From: an uncultured Pelagibacteraceae bacterium
Lineage (GTDB): Bacteria > Pseudomonadota > Alphaproteobacteria > Pelagibacterales > Pelagibacteraceae
Assembly: GCA_902515965.1 (NCBI GenBank)
Contig: CABXWS010000002.1
Location: 1-32,300, forward strand
Length of the DNA: 32,300 bases
Reading direction: 5' to 3'
The position numbers and the translations under genes are program-made. This document shows positions 7,539 through 15,183 of the stretch, one piece after another (the stretch's first letter is position 1; every line of letters begins with the position of its first letter). Below the pieces are notes generated by a model. It had not been told where the DNA came from. It ran no database searches and saw only the letters and a list, made by a program, of their open reading frames with translations.

Positions 7539-10130
7539 ATGAATCTTTCAGAATTATTCGAAAAAAATGGATTTGATTTAGCTGATTTAAAGCAATCCTT
7601 TAAGCTTTTAGATGATATTTCAAATCATATTGTCTGCAATAAAGATGAGGTTATTGCTAAACAACATCAAATCTCAGATAAAATTTTCTTTTTAATAAAA
7701 GGAAAAGCAACATTTACGAAATATTTTGAAACTAAATCAATTACGTTTGCAAAAATTACAAAACCCGCAACACCGTTAGGTATATCTGGATTAAATCAAC
7801 CAAATAGATATATGGGCGAAATTTTTATTGAAGAAGGAACGGAGTATATTTCACTAGATTTAGATGAGTTAAATGATATTGAAAATAATAACAGTGAAGT
7901 TCTATCCCTCTTATATTCAGCAATAACTTTTTTTTCTTTCCAATTACTGGTTTCCTCAAGAAATTTAAACACTTTATATATAGATGACGAAGTTAATGTT
8001 TCGACAGGAATACCATCTGAAAAAAGTATTACCAATGTTCAAAAAATCAAATCGGCTACTTTTTTTTCTACTCTTAATGATAGTGATTTAGAAAAATTTA
8101 TAAAATTGGGCAATATAAAGATGTACCCATCTAACCAATATATAGTTAAAGAAGGAGATATATCTAGTGGTTTAAAAATCTTATTGAGTGGAAAAGTTGA
8201 TGGATTATTTCATAATTTTATTAATGGAAAAATCAGAAGAAATTTTAGAACTTTAACTAGAGCTGGTATAGCTTTAACATTATCTTCTGGTAAAGGAGAG
8301 TTTTTTAATCCATATACAATTAAATCTACTCGAGATACCAAAGTCTTGCATATTTCAAACGAAGCTTTAGCAGATTTAATTATTTCAGACCCACAACTGG
8401 CAACAAAAATTTTTAAGAGACAGTTATGGCAACTTGGAAGATATCAGCAGAGTGCTACTGGCTTAACTAAATACTCAGCTGAAAATGAGTTAGAATTTGT
8501 TAATCTTTTGTTAAAAGACAATACATCTAGAATACCGGCTAACTCAAAATTATATAGTATACCTCACTTATTAAAACACACTCACACTTATTCTTTGGCA
8601 TTTGATATTATTTATGAATTAATAATTAAAGGAAATGATATTGAAAAATCATTATCCAGTCTTATGAAAGATACTCTTAATAATTTAGAAAGAGAGTCTC
8701 GTTTTCATAACCAATTAAATATAATTTACAATAGAGTATCAAATGCTTCTAATCATACTGATAAAACTAAATTAAGAGAGTTGACTAATTCAAATTTTAT
8801 AAAAGCTTTTGATAATGTTAAATATGTTATTAAAGGATGGGATAATTTACCAGATGAGCCTACAAATATTTTTTTTTATAATCATTTGACAGCAATTGAT
8901 CAAAATCAACTCGCTAATGGACACTCCTTTTCAATAGATAGCCATTTCATAAGCTCAAAAATATTATATCCAAAATATAATGAAGGTGGACAACGAATTG
9001 TAAGAACAAGTAGAAATACCGAATTTTGGAGATATAATTATTACGAAAATCTAGATTATATTTTTGTTCATACACCTGAGTCTGATATTTTAACTGAAAG
9101 TGAGAGTGAAAAAAAATTAAGAAAACTTAAGCTTTTTGATCAAGCTCAAAAAGTAATTAATCAAAAACACCCAATTGTAATAGCTCCAGAAGGAACGTCC
9201 GAAACAGAAGATAATAAAACTCAAACATCTCCAGGACCATTTAAATCTGGAGCTTTTGATTTAGCGCTAAGATTAAAACCTAAACCAAAATTAATTCCAA
9301 TCGCACTCGCTAACTTTGATTATCCAATTTCAAAGACTATATATTCTGCCGTTATTAAAGAACCTATCGATATTAGTAAACATGTAAAAGATTTAGACAA
9401 TAATGAGGAAATGAAAAATTTTTTAGATAATTATAGAATTAAATTTAGGAAATACGTAGAAGAAGCTATTGATTTAGCTGAAAATATTGAAGACAACTTA
9501 AATAAATTTGAAAATTTAAAAACTAATATCAATCTCTTAAGTCCCGTAGAGGAGGAGTTTGAACTAGATGTGAGAGAGTTAGAACATAATTTTTTTCACC
9601 AAACAAAATCTAGCAAAAGCATCGTTCTTTATGGGAGTTCTACTTTCAGAATGTGGGATAATCCAAAAAGTGATCTTTCTACAAACAATATTTATAATTT
9701 AGGCTTTGGTGGGTCCACGTTAGTATCCTGTAGAAGATACTTTGATAGACTAGTAGCACCATTAAATCCATCAAACCTTTTTTTTTATGCAGGAGATAAT
9801 GATATTGGTTATGGTATGGATAGTAACGAATTACTGAAAGAATTTTTATTATTTTCATCTCAAGTTGATGAAAAATTACCAAGTGCAAAATGTTATTTTA
9901 TTTCAATTAAACCTAGTCCCTTCAGAAGAGATTTATTAAGTACAATTTTAGATGCTAATTCTAAAATAAAAAACCATTTATCCAAATTAAAAATGTGGGA
10001 TTATATAGACATTTCAACTCCTATGATAAACGCTGGTTATGATAAGTTTTACGATGAAGATCCACTGCATATGAATGAACTTGGATATAGTTTGTTAAGT
10101 AAGCTTGTAAGAGATAAAATTTACAATTAG
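7539..10130 (+). CDS. Fusion protein: two cNMP-binding-like domains + PlsC-type acyltransferase + SGNH hydrolase
   Basis: The protein is 863 residues with no signal peptide or strong membrane helix. Residues about 15-140 and 170-305 each look like a cyclic-nucleotide-binding (CAP-type) beta-roll (for example ISDKIFFLIKGKATF and YIVKEGDISSGLKILLSGKV). The phosphate-binding cassette (FGE...R.A) is poorly kept in both, so ligand binding is uncertain. Residues about 420-640 are a PlsC-like glycerophospholipid acyltransferase: NHLTAID (the HX4D motif, His449/Asp454), APEGTSE (550-555) and a PFKSGAF segment. Residues about 690-863 are an SGNH/GDSL hydrolase: GSSTFRMW (Ser701), GFGGST, GDND (Asn754) and DPLH (Asp841/His844), a complete catalytic set. 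Together this suggests one protein that can both attach and remove acyl groups on a lipid, possibly under signal control (inference). There is no clear Shine-Dalgarno site. The gene stands alone between unrelated neighbours. Confidence 0.88.
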   Translation: MNLSELFEKNGFDLADLKQSFKLLDDISNHIVCNKDEVIAKQHQISDKIFFLIKGKATFTKYFETKSITFAKITKPATPLGISGLNQPNRYMGEIFIEEGTEYISLDLDELNDIENNNSEVLSLLYSAITFFSFQLLVSSRNLNTLYIDDEVNVSTGIPSEKSITNVQKIKSATFFSTLNDSDLEKFIKLGNIKMYPSNQYIVKEGDISSGLKILLSGKVDGLFHNFINGKIRRNFRTLTRAGIALTLSSGKGEFFNPYTIKSTRDTKVLHISNEALADLIISDPQLATKIFKRQLWQLGRYQQSATGLTKYSAENELEFVNLLLKDNTSRIPANSKLYSIPHLLKHTHTYSLAFDIIYELIIKGNDIEKSLSSLMKDTLNNLERESRFHNQLNIIYNRVSNASNHTDKTKLRELTNSNFIKAFDNVKYVIKGWDNLPDEPTNIFFYNHLTAIDQNQLANGHSFSIDSHFISSKILYPKYNEGGQRIVRTSRNTEFWRYNYYENLDYIFVHTPESDILTESESEKKLRKLKLFDQAQKVINQKHPIVIAPEGTSETEDNKTQTSPGPFKSGAFDLALRLKPKPKLIPIALANFDYPISKTIYSAVIKEPIDISKHVKDLDNNEEMKNFLDNYRIKFRKYVEEAIDLAENIEDNLNKFENLKTNINLLSPVEEEFELDVRELEHNFFHQTKSSKSIVLYGSSTFRMWDNPKSDLSTNNIYNLGFGGSTLVSCRRYFDRLVAPLNPSNLFFYAGDNDIGYGMDSNELLKEFLLFSSQVDEKLPSAKCYFISIKPSPFRRDLLSTILDANSKIKNHLSKLKMWDYIDISTPMINAGYDKFYDEDPLHMNELGYSLLSKLVRDKIYN

Positions 10131-10140
10131 TATTTTCTTA

Positions 10141-10680
10141 ATGGATTTTAAAAAATATCTATGGAAATGTAGATTATTAATTTTAAGCACTCCAAATTAT
10201 AATCACTCAGAATACAAAAAATCAAAACAATTTTATCAAAGAGATATTATAGGATATCACAAAAGATATATAAAATTAGTAACGAAATTAGATAAATTAA
10301 AAAAATTTAAAGTTTATTTAATAGGATTTGATGGAAAAAAAAAAATTGAATTAAATAAAATATACTCAAAAAAAATTTTCGCAGTAGTTGATAAAATGCC
10401 TATGAATAAATTGATTAAGGATAAAAAGTTTAAGCCTTTAAACCTCTCTCTTTTTTCAGATTACAAACCAGAAACCACCCTAAAGGGATTAGGTTTTAAA
10501 AATAAAGAAAAAGCTTTGCACACTGTTTCAGCAATAAGAAAAAGACCTATTAAATATCAAGTAAATGTTATTGCAACTATGCTTGGCAGGGCTAAAAATC
10601 ATCCAAATAAAACTAAAGATATGAATGATGCTATAATAATTTTTAGTAAATGGATGAAAAATTATAAGAAAAATAAATGA
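10141..10680 (+). CDS. Uncharacterised basic protein, DUF4174-like N-terminal half
   Basis: The protein is 179 residues, Lys-rich, without a signal peptide. The first half (WKCRLLILSTPNYNHSEY, KVYLIGFDGKKKIEL, FAVVDKMPM) reads like DUF4174, a small alpha/beta domain of unknown function whose hallmark is a C-terminal 'idxMPMR' segment; here it is DKMPMNKL. The second half (about residues 100-179: TTLKGLGFKNKEKALHTVSAIRKR, QVNVIATMLGRAKNHPNKTKDM) is a helical segment I cannot name. It starts 10 bases after the fusion gene and overlaps the next ORF by ATGA, so it may be co-transcribed with both. Confidence 0.7.
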   Translation: MDFKKYLWKCRLLILSTPNYNHSEYKKSKQFYQRDIIGYHKRYIKLVTKLDKLKKFKVYLIGFDGKKKIELNKIYSKKIFAVVDKMPMNKLIKDKKFKPLNLSLFSDYKPETTLKGLGFKNKEKALHTVSAIRKRPIKYQVNVIATMLGRAKNHPNKTKDMNDAIIIFSKWMKNYKKNK

Positions 10681-10874
10681 TTGAATTTTTGTTTAAAGTA
10701 TCACTACTTATTATAGGTATGCTAGTTATAAGATTTGGCATAATTCAAATTAGAAAATATAAAAAGGGCGAAATTAGATCAAAGAATAATATTTTTAGTC
10801 AAATTTCATTTTTAATTTTCTTTGCAGCAATTATAGGGTTGGTTATTTATTCAATTTTAGGCTTACTTGAGTAA
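10677..10874 (+). CDS. Small membrane protein with two predicted helices
   Basis: The protein is 65 residues. Two hydrophobic stretches (about residues 4-24 and 42-63) flank a basic loop, RKYKKGEIRSKNN, expected to face the cytoplasm. The start codon overlaps the previous stop (ATGA), which favours a real, translationally coupled gene. No family recognised. Confidence 0.6.
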   Translation: MIEFLFKVSLLIIGMLVIRFGIIQIRKYKKGEIRSKNNIFSQISFLIFFAAIIGLVIYSILGLLE

Positions 10875-10924
10875 GCTAATTTATCTCATATATTAATTTT
10901 TTAATTCTAATAAAAAAGTCACTT

Positions 10925-12352
10925 ATGAAAAAAATTATCTTGGTATTTTTTAGCATTATATCAATATTCAATTATGCAAATGCTAAAGATTTTTTCTTAA
11001 ATATTACTGATCAAATAGCTGAAAATGAATTTCGATTAAGCTATGGAGTTTCTGTTACAGATGTTAACAACGATAATAAATATGATTTTGTCGTAACTGG
11101 TTTTGGTTTTAAAAATTTGGCTCTTTCTTTTAAAGATGGAAAATTAATAAATATAGCTAACGAAAAAATATTTACCGATGAACAGAGAAGAACAATTGGT
11201 GTAGCCGCATGTGATATCGACCAAGATGGCTATGAGGAAATATATTTTTTAAATACTGATACATATAGTGGATCGAAAATTTACTCTGATCGATTAATAG
11301 ATTTAAATAACAATAAATTTGAGGATTTATTTGAAAGAAAAAATAATTTAAAGGATTTAAATTTAACCGCAGGAAGATCTGTGGTTTGTGTTGATAGAAA
11401 TGGCGATGGTGCTTATGGTATTTATGTTGCAAATTATGGTGGTCCTACTAGATTTTATGAATTAATTGGAAATCAAATTAAAGACCAAGCTAAATTACTA
11501 TCAATTGATAAAATTACTGGAGGAAGAGCTATTGTATCAGGTCATATTCTTTCAGATAGATCTGATATTTTTGCAGCAAATGAGAGAGGAGACAATTTTT
11601 TATATTACAATTCTAAAGGATCTTTCCAAGATGTTGCTGAGGAATATGCGGTTCAAGATAGATTTGAGAACGGTAGAGGCACTGCTTTAAGTGATCTTTT
11701 ATATAGAGGAAGACTAGATATCTTATCTTCCAACTGGGATGGAATGCATAGAGCGTATGTTTTAGATGATGATAAATTTAAAGATATATCAACATCTCCG
11801 TATAACGATCCAACTAAAATAAGAACAGTTATTTCAGCAGACTTTGATAATGATGGATATGATGAGATTTTCATGAATAATATTGGAGAACCAAATAAAC
11901 TTTTCAGAGTTTTAGATGGTGGGAAATTTGAAGAAATTAAAATGGAAAATGGTCTAGAGTCAGTTGGCCTTGGAACGGGTGCAGCTGTTTCAGATGTTGA
12001 TGGAGATGGAATTTTAGAATTACTAGTTTCACATGGTGAATCTGGCTTTCAACCTTTAACTCTATATAAAGCAGACATCAAAAAATTTAATTATTTACGT
12101 ATTAAGCCGCTCAATCAATTTGGAGCTCCTGCAAGAGGGGCAACAGTAACAATGAAATCTAATAAAAGAATTCATTCCAAGACAATAGACTCAGGCTCAG
12201 GATATCTTTGTCAAATGGAACCAGTAGCTCATTATGGAATAAGAAAAGATGAAAAAGACTTTAAAATCCAAATAAAATGGACTGATGGTTCTATGGAAAC
12301 ATATGATATTGATCAATTGAATAAAACTTATGAATTTAGACAAAAATTATAG
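10925..12352 (+). CDS. Secreted FG-GAP/VCBS-repeat protein with C-terminal ASPIC/UnbV domain
   Basis: The protein is 475 residues with a signal peptide (cleavage after YANA, about residue 20). It contains several FG-GAP/VCBS beta-propeller blades carrying calcium-loop motifs: DVNNDNKYDFV (46-56), DIDQDGYEEIYF (97-108), DRNGDGAYGIYVAN (157-170), DFDNDGYDEIFMNN (306-319) and DVDGDGILELLVSHG (357-371). The last part (about 388-475: YLRIKPLNQFGAPARGA, IQIKWTDGSMETYDI) matches the ASPIC/UnbV domain found after such propellers in CRTAC1-like proteins. The protein is exported or surface-associated; its function is unknown and adhesion or binding is only a guess. It is preceded by a short spacer with no clear Shine-Dalgarno site. 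Confidence 0.85.
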   Translation: MKKIILVFFSIISIFNYANAKDFFLNITDQIAENEFRLSYGVSVTDVNNDNKYDFVVTGFGFKNLALSFKDGKLINIANEKIFTDEQRRTIGVAACDIDQDGYEEIYFLNTDTYSGSKIYSDRLIDLNNNKFEDLFERKNNLKDLNLTAGRSVVCVDRNGDGAYGIYVANYGGPTRFYELIGNQIKDQAKLLSIDKITGGRAIVSGHILSDRSDIFAANERGDNFLYYNSKGSFQDVAEEYAVQDRFENGRGTALSDLLYRGRLDILSSNWDGMHRAYVLDDDKFKDISTSPYNDPTKIRTVISADFDNDGYDEIFMNNIGEPNKLFRVLDGGKFEEIKMENGLESVGLGTGAAVSDVDGDGILELLVSHGESGFQPLTLYKADIKKFNYLRIKPLNQFGAPARGATVTMKSNKRIHSKTIDSGSGYLCQMEPVAHYGIRKDEKDFKIQIKWTDGSMETYDIDQLNKTYEFRQKL

Positions 12353-12410
12353 GACAATACTACTCATCATATTGTATTGAAAAATTATAAACCTTTTGTA
12401 TATCAGACTT

Positions 12411-12554
12411 ATGACTATCTGTTCTTTATCTTTACTAGCCTTATTTGTGTCAGGTATCGTGGTGTATCTTTTCAGAGAACCATCTGAGCAGGAAATAAAA
12501 AAATTCAGTAGCAAAGCCCAAGACCAAAGTGACTGGTCAAATATGGGTTTTTAA
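12411..12554 (+). CDS. Small single-helix membrane protein (47 residues, not in the ORF track)
   Basis: An ATG at 12411 opens a 47-codon frame ending at TAA 12552-12554. The product starts MTICSLSLLALFVSGIVVYL, a membrane-anchor or signal-anchor segment, followed by a polar tail (FREPSEQEIKKFSSKAQDQ, then SDWSNMGF). It fills most of an otherwise empty 213-base gap, and the hydrophobic-then-polar layout is protein-like. No family recognised. The next gene starts 11 bases later, so the two could be co-transcribed. Confidence 0.5.
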   Translation: MTICSLSLLALFVSGIVVYLFREPSEQEIKKFSSKAQDQSDWSNMGF

Positions 12555-12565
12555 ATCATTAATTA

Positions 12566-13267
12566 ATGTGCAGACTTAAAAACCTATTTAGTCTTAGTAT
12601 ATTTTTAATTTTTTTTTCAATTTCGTTAAATCACGCAAACTCTCAAGAAAAAAATTACTACCAAGATATTGTAAATGATTGGAATAAAATTTTTCCTGAT
12701 AGGAATAGAAATGCGGCAGGTCCAAAATTTTTTAAATATATAATTGATAAAGATATTTCTTATGAAGATTTTGTAGAATATAATAAATTGTATTGCGCAG
12801 TATCAGGCTCTTTAATAAGTCCAAATTCAGTTCCTGAATATGTTTATTTATCTGAAAATAAAACGGAAAAAAAAATTTGTGGTGAATACTATAGATGCTG
12901 TATTCCATGCTCATGTGATTTAATGAAGTATTCAAAAACAATTAAGATGAAACACCAATTTAAAGGGATAGAAAAAGAATTTTATGTATTCACGATTGAT
13001 AATCCATGTGGAAAATCTGACTTTCCTGAAAGAGTAAACAAAAAATATTTTTGTAATGGTGAAAAATTAGATACAAAACAAGTCTCAGTCATAGATGATA
13101 AATTAGTTATTGGTTTATTACATAATGCCAAAACATGTACACAATATAATGTTAATGCCATAGAGAGACATCAAGTTACTGGAAGATATTGTAATCTTAG
13201 AAACAATACACCATTAGATCAGCTTCAATCAGGTATGGGTGATATATTCATTAAACTTGCAAGATAA
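12566..13267 (+). CDS. Cysteine-rich secreted protein of unknown function
   Basis: The protein is 233 residues. The N-terminus is a signal peptide (MCRLKNLFSL, hydrophobic core, likely cleavage near NHANS/Q). The mature part has ten cysteines (about 77, 105, 111, 112, 115, 117, 148, 163, 191 and 209), including the dense CGEYYRCCIPCSC motif. An even number in an exported protein suggests several disulfides or metal binding. I do not recognise the family. It lies between the small membrane peptide and an 89-residue ORF. A minus-strand ORF in the track (12732-12941) is its shadow. Confidence 0.8.
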   Translation: MCRLKNLFSLSIFLIFFSISLNHANSQEKNYYQDIVNDWNKIFPDRNRNAAGPKFFKYIIDKDISYEDFVEYNKLYCAVSGSLISPNSVPEYVYLSENKTEKKICGEYYRCCIPCSCDLMKYSKTIKMKHQFKGIEKEFYVFTIDNPCGKSDFPERVNKKYFCNGEKLDTKQVSVIDDKLVIGLLHNAKTCTQYNVNAIERHQVTGRYCNLRNNTPLDQLQSGMGDIFIKLAR

Positions 13268-13290
13268 AGTTAAGATTATATATTATATGT

Positions 13291-13560
13291 ATGGTTTTAA
13301 TTAACGAAAAAATAAAACATTTAAGCTGTTCAGACCTTAGAATTTTTTTAAAACAATTAGTCAAAGATAGAATTGAGAAAGAATGGACAGAGGAGTTTAT
13401 AGAAAATATGAATCTTGTAATAATTCCAAGAATGACAATAAAACGTAGATACGAGAACAAAGGTATAGATATGTCTAAGTTGATAGACAATCCCACATAC
13501 TATAAACATGTTAAACAGTGCGTTGACGCGCGTGGCAACCTAGAATTCAAAGATAGATAA
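13291..13560 (+). CDS. Small uncharacterised protein, 89 residues
   Basis: A charged, mostly helical, soluble 89-residue protein (MVLINEKIKHLSCSDLRIFL, TEEFIENMNLVIIPRM, YYKHVKQCVDARGNLEF). It has no signal peptide or recognisable domain. The overlapping minus-strand ORF (13251-13496) is hydrophobic and Ile/Phe-rich, typical of an antisense shadow, so I prefer the plus frame. No Shine-Dalgarno site is evident. Confidence 0.55.
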   Translation: MVLINEKIKHLSCSDLRIFLKQLVKDRIEKEWTEEFIENMNLVIIPRMTIKRRYENKGIDMSKLIDNPTYYKHVKQCVDARGNLEFKDR

Positions 13561-13563
13561 TAG

Positions 13564-13576
13564 TTGGCTATGCCAA
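13564..13576. promoter_or_regulatory. Short inverted repeat TTGGC-TAT-GCCAA upstream of the TRAP operon
   Basis: A perfect 5-bp inverted repeat with a 3-base centre lies 71 bases upstream of the dctP start and just after the previous stop codon. It could be a regulator operator for the TRAP operon or a weak hairpin ending the upstream gene. The evidence is only the symmetry and position. Confidence 0.25.
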
Positions 13577-13646
13577 TTTAATAACTAGATCTAAAACCAT
13601 ATTTTATATAACATATTTGAATAAAAATAACTTAAGAGGGAAAAAT

Positions 13647-14621
13647 ATGAATAAATATTTTAAATTAATCGTTGTTTTATTCTCATCTTTATTTTTAAGT
13701 TTCGCAGCAAATTCAACTGAAGTAAAATTTGGACACGTAGGTAAGCCTGGTTCTTTATTTTCTGCATCTGTTGATCATTTTGCTAAACTTGCAAATGAGA
13801 GATTAGGCAGCAAAGGCAAGGTAACAGTTTTTGGTTCATCGCAACTTGGAAAAGATAAACAAGGTATGCAAAAACTAAAACTAGGAACTGTAAATATGTG
13901 GTTACCATCATCTGTGATGGCATCTATTCACGATGAGTTTGGTGTATTTGATATGCCTTTTATAATCAAAGATAGAAATCACATGAACAAAGTAGAAAGC
14001 CAAGTTTTACCTGGAATGTTTAAAAATTTGGAAGCTAAAACTGGATACAAGGTTATAGCTGTTTGGGAAAATGGTTTCAGACATATAACTAACAATACTA
14101 GACCAATTAATACTCCAGATGATTTAAAAGGAATTAAATTAAGAACTCCAAAATCAAAATGGAGAGTTAAAATGTTCCAATCATATGGTGCAAACCCAAC
14201 TCCAATGTCTTTTTCTGAAGTATTTACTGCTTTGAAAACAGGTACTATGGATGGTCAAGAAAACCCATATGCTCAAATAGCTAGTGCTAAATTTCAAGAA
14301 GTTCAAAAATATTTATCAATCACAGGTCACGTATATACTCCTGCTTATGTAACTGTACATAAAGACCATTGGAGCAAACTACCTGCTGATGTTCAAAGTA
14401 TTCTAGAACAAGCTGCTCAAGACACACAAAAATTTGTGTATGCTGAAGCTGCTAAACTTGAAAAATCTTTATTAGGTGTAATTAAATCTGCAGGAGTGCA
14501 AGTTAATGAAGCTAATAAGGGAGCTTTCATTAGTGCAAGTAAAGGAATATACGATCAATTTGCATCTGAAGTACCAACAGGTGGTGCTCTAGTTGATAAA
14601 GTATCTTCTTTAGCAAACTAA
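13647..14621 (+). CDS. dctP: TRAP transporter solute-binding protein DctP
   Basis: This is the periplasmic binding protein of a TRAP importer, 324 residues from the ATG at 13647. I prefer this start because AAGAGGG lies at a good distance upstream and the signal peptide begins there (MNKYFKLIVVLFSSLFLSF, cleavage near AANS); the ORF-track start at 13617 is a TTG. Mature motifs are typical: VKFGHVGKPGSL, the Arg-containing IKLRTPKSKWR that normally holds the substrate carboxylate, and ALKTGTMDGQENPYAQI. The ligand is probably a carboxylate. A strong hairpin follows, then the DctQ and DctM genes. Confidence 0.95.
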   Translation: MNKYFKLIVVLFSSLFLSFAANSTEVKFGHVGKPGSLFSASVDHFAKLANERLGSKGKVTVFGSSQLGKDKQGMQKLKLGTVNMWLPSSVMASIHDEFGVFDMPFIIKDRNHMNKVESQVLPGMFKNLEAKTGYKVIAVWENGFRHITNNTRPINTPDDLKGIKLRTPKSKWRVKMFQSYGANPTPMSFSEVFTALKTGTMDGQENPYAQIASAKFQEVQKYLSITGHVYTPAYVTVHKDHWSKLPADVQSILEQAAQDTQKFVYAEAAKLEKSLLGVIKSAGVQVNEANKGAFISASKGIYDQFASEVPTGGALVDKVSSLAN

Positions 14622-14641
14622 TTTAAAGCAAAAAAGATTAA

Positions 14642-14666
14642 TCAGGCCCTCATTCAGAGGGCCTGA
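14642..14666 (+). terminator. Hairpin between dctP and dctQ overlapping the dctQ ribosome-binding region
   Basis: TCAGGCCCTC (14642-14651) pairs perfectly with GAGGGCCTGA (14657-14666) around ATTCA: a 10-bp GC-rich stem in a very AT-rich genome. There is no T-run after it, so it is more likely an mRNA stabiliser or attenuator than a full terminator. The GAGGG in its 3' arm is the only Shine-Dalgarno-like sequence before the dctQ ATG at 14674, so folding would hide it. Confidence 0.75.
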
Positions 14667-14673
14667 ATATATT

Positions 14674-15183
14674 ATGAAATTACAAAAATTTATAAATATT
14701 TACGAAAAAATTTTAAAACTAATACTGTTTATAATGATGGTAGCATTAGCAGTTACAGTTTTACTTGGTGTTACTTTCCGATTTGCGGGCAGTGCTTTAG
14801 TTTGGTATGACGAAGTTGCTGCAGTCCAACTTGCTTGGATAACATATTATGGTTCAGCTTATGCAGCCTTAAAAGGTTCACATATAAGTGTTCCTAGTAT
14901 TTTTAAAGCCTTTCCATTACCTCTTAGAAAGATTTTCTTTGTAGTATCAAAATTGGTTGTCTACGGTTTTTTATTATTGTTAGCATATTATGGATATTTG
15001 GTACTAACTCTCATCACAGGAGAAACACTAGTAACTTTGGAATGGGTTCCTCAGACATTTGTTCAATCTGTTATTCCAATTGCTTCATGTCTATTCATAT
15101 TATCTGAAAGCTTAAGAATACCTGAAGATTATAAAAATTTAGTTCTTCAAACAACTGGGGAAGAGCAAACAGGAGATATTTAA
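14674..15183 (+). CDS. dctQ: TRAP transporter small permease DctQ
   Basis: This is a 169-residue inner-membrane protein with four predicted helices (about 14-34, 50-67, 86-109 and 124-144). It has the family hallmark VLLGVTFRFAGSALVWYDEVAAVQLAWITYYG. DctQ pairs with DctM to form the Na+-driven TRAP permease. Its stop overlaps the DctM start (TAATG), consistent with co-translation. The hairpin just upstream may lower its expression relative to DctP. Confidence 0.93.
   Translation: MKLQKFINIYEKILKLILFIMMVALAVTVLLGVTFRFAGSALVWYDEVAAVQLAWITYYGSAYAALKGSHISVPSIFKAFPLPLRKIFFVVSKLVVYGFLLLLAYYGYLVLTLITGETLVTLEWVPQTFVQSVIPIASCLFILSESLRIPEDYKNLVLQTTGEEQTGDI

Noticed and set aside
11466-11690. Plus-strand ORF of 74 codons inside the FG-GAP gene
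   Set aside because: Out-of-frame shadow within a gene with clear repeats and calcium loops.
13251-13496. Minus-strand ORF of 81 codons opposite the 89-residue gene
   Set aside because: Ile/Phe/Ser composition typical of antisense frames in this genome; the plus frame is more protein-like.
13617-13646. Longer N-terminus of DctP in the ORF track
   Set aside because: It begins at TTG, would put the Shine-Dalgarno inside the coding sequence and spoils the signal peptide; the ATG at 13647 is better.
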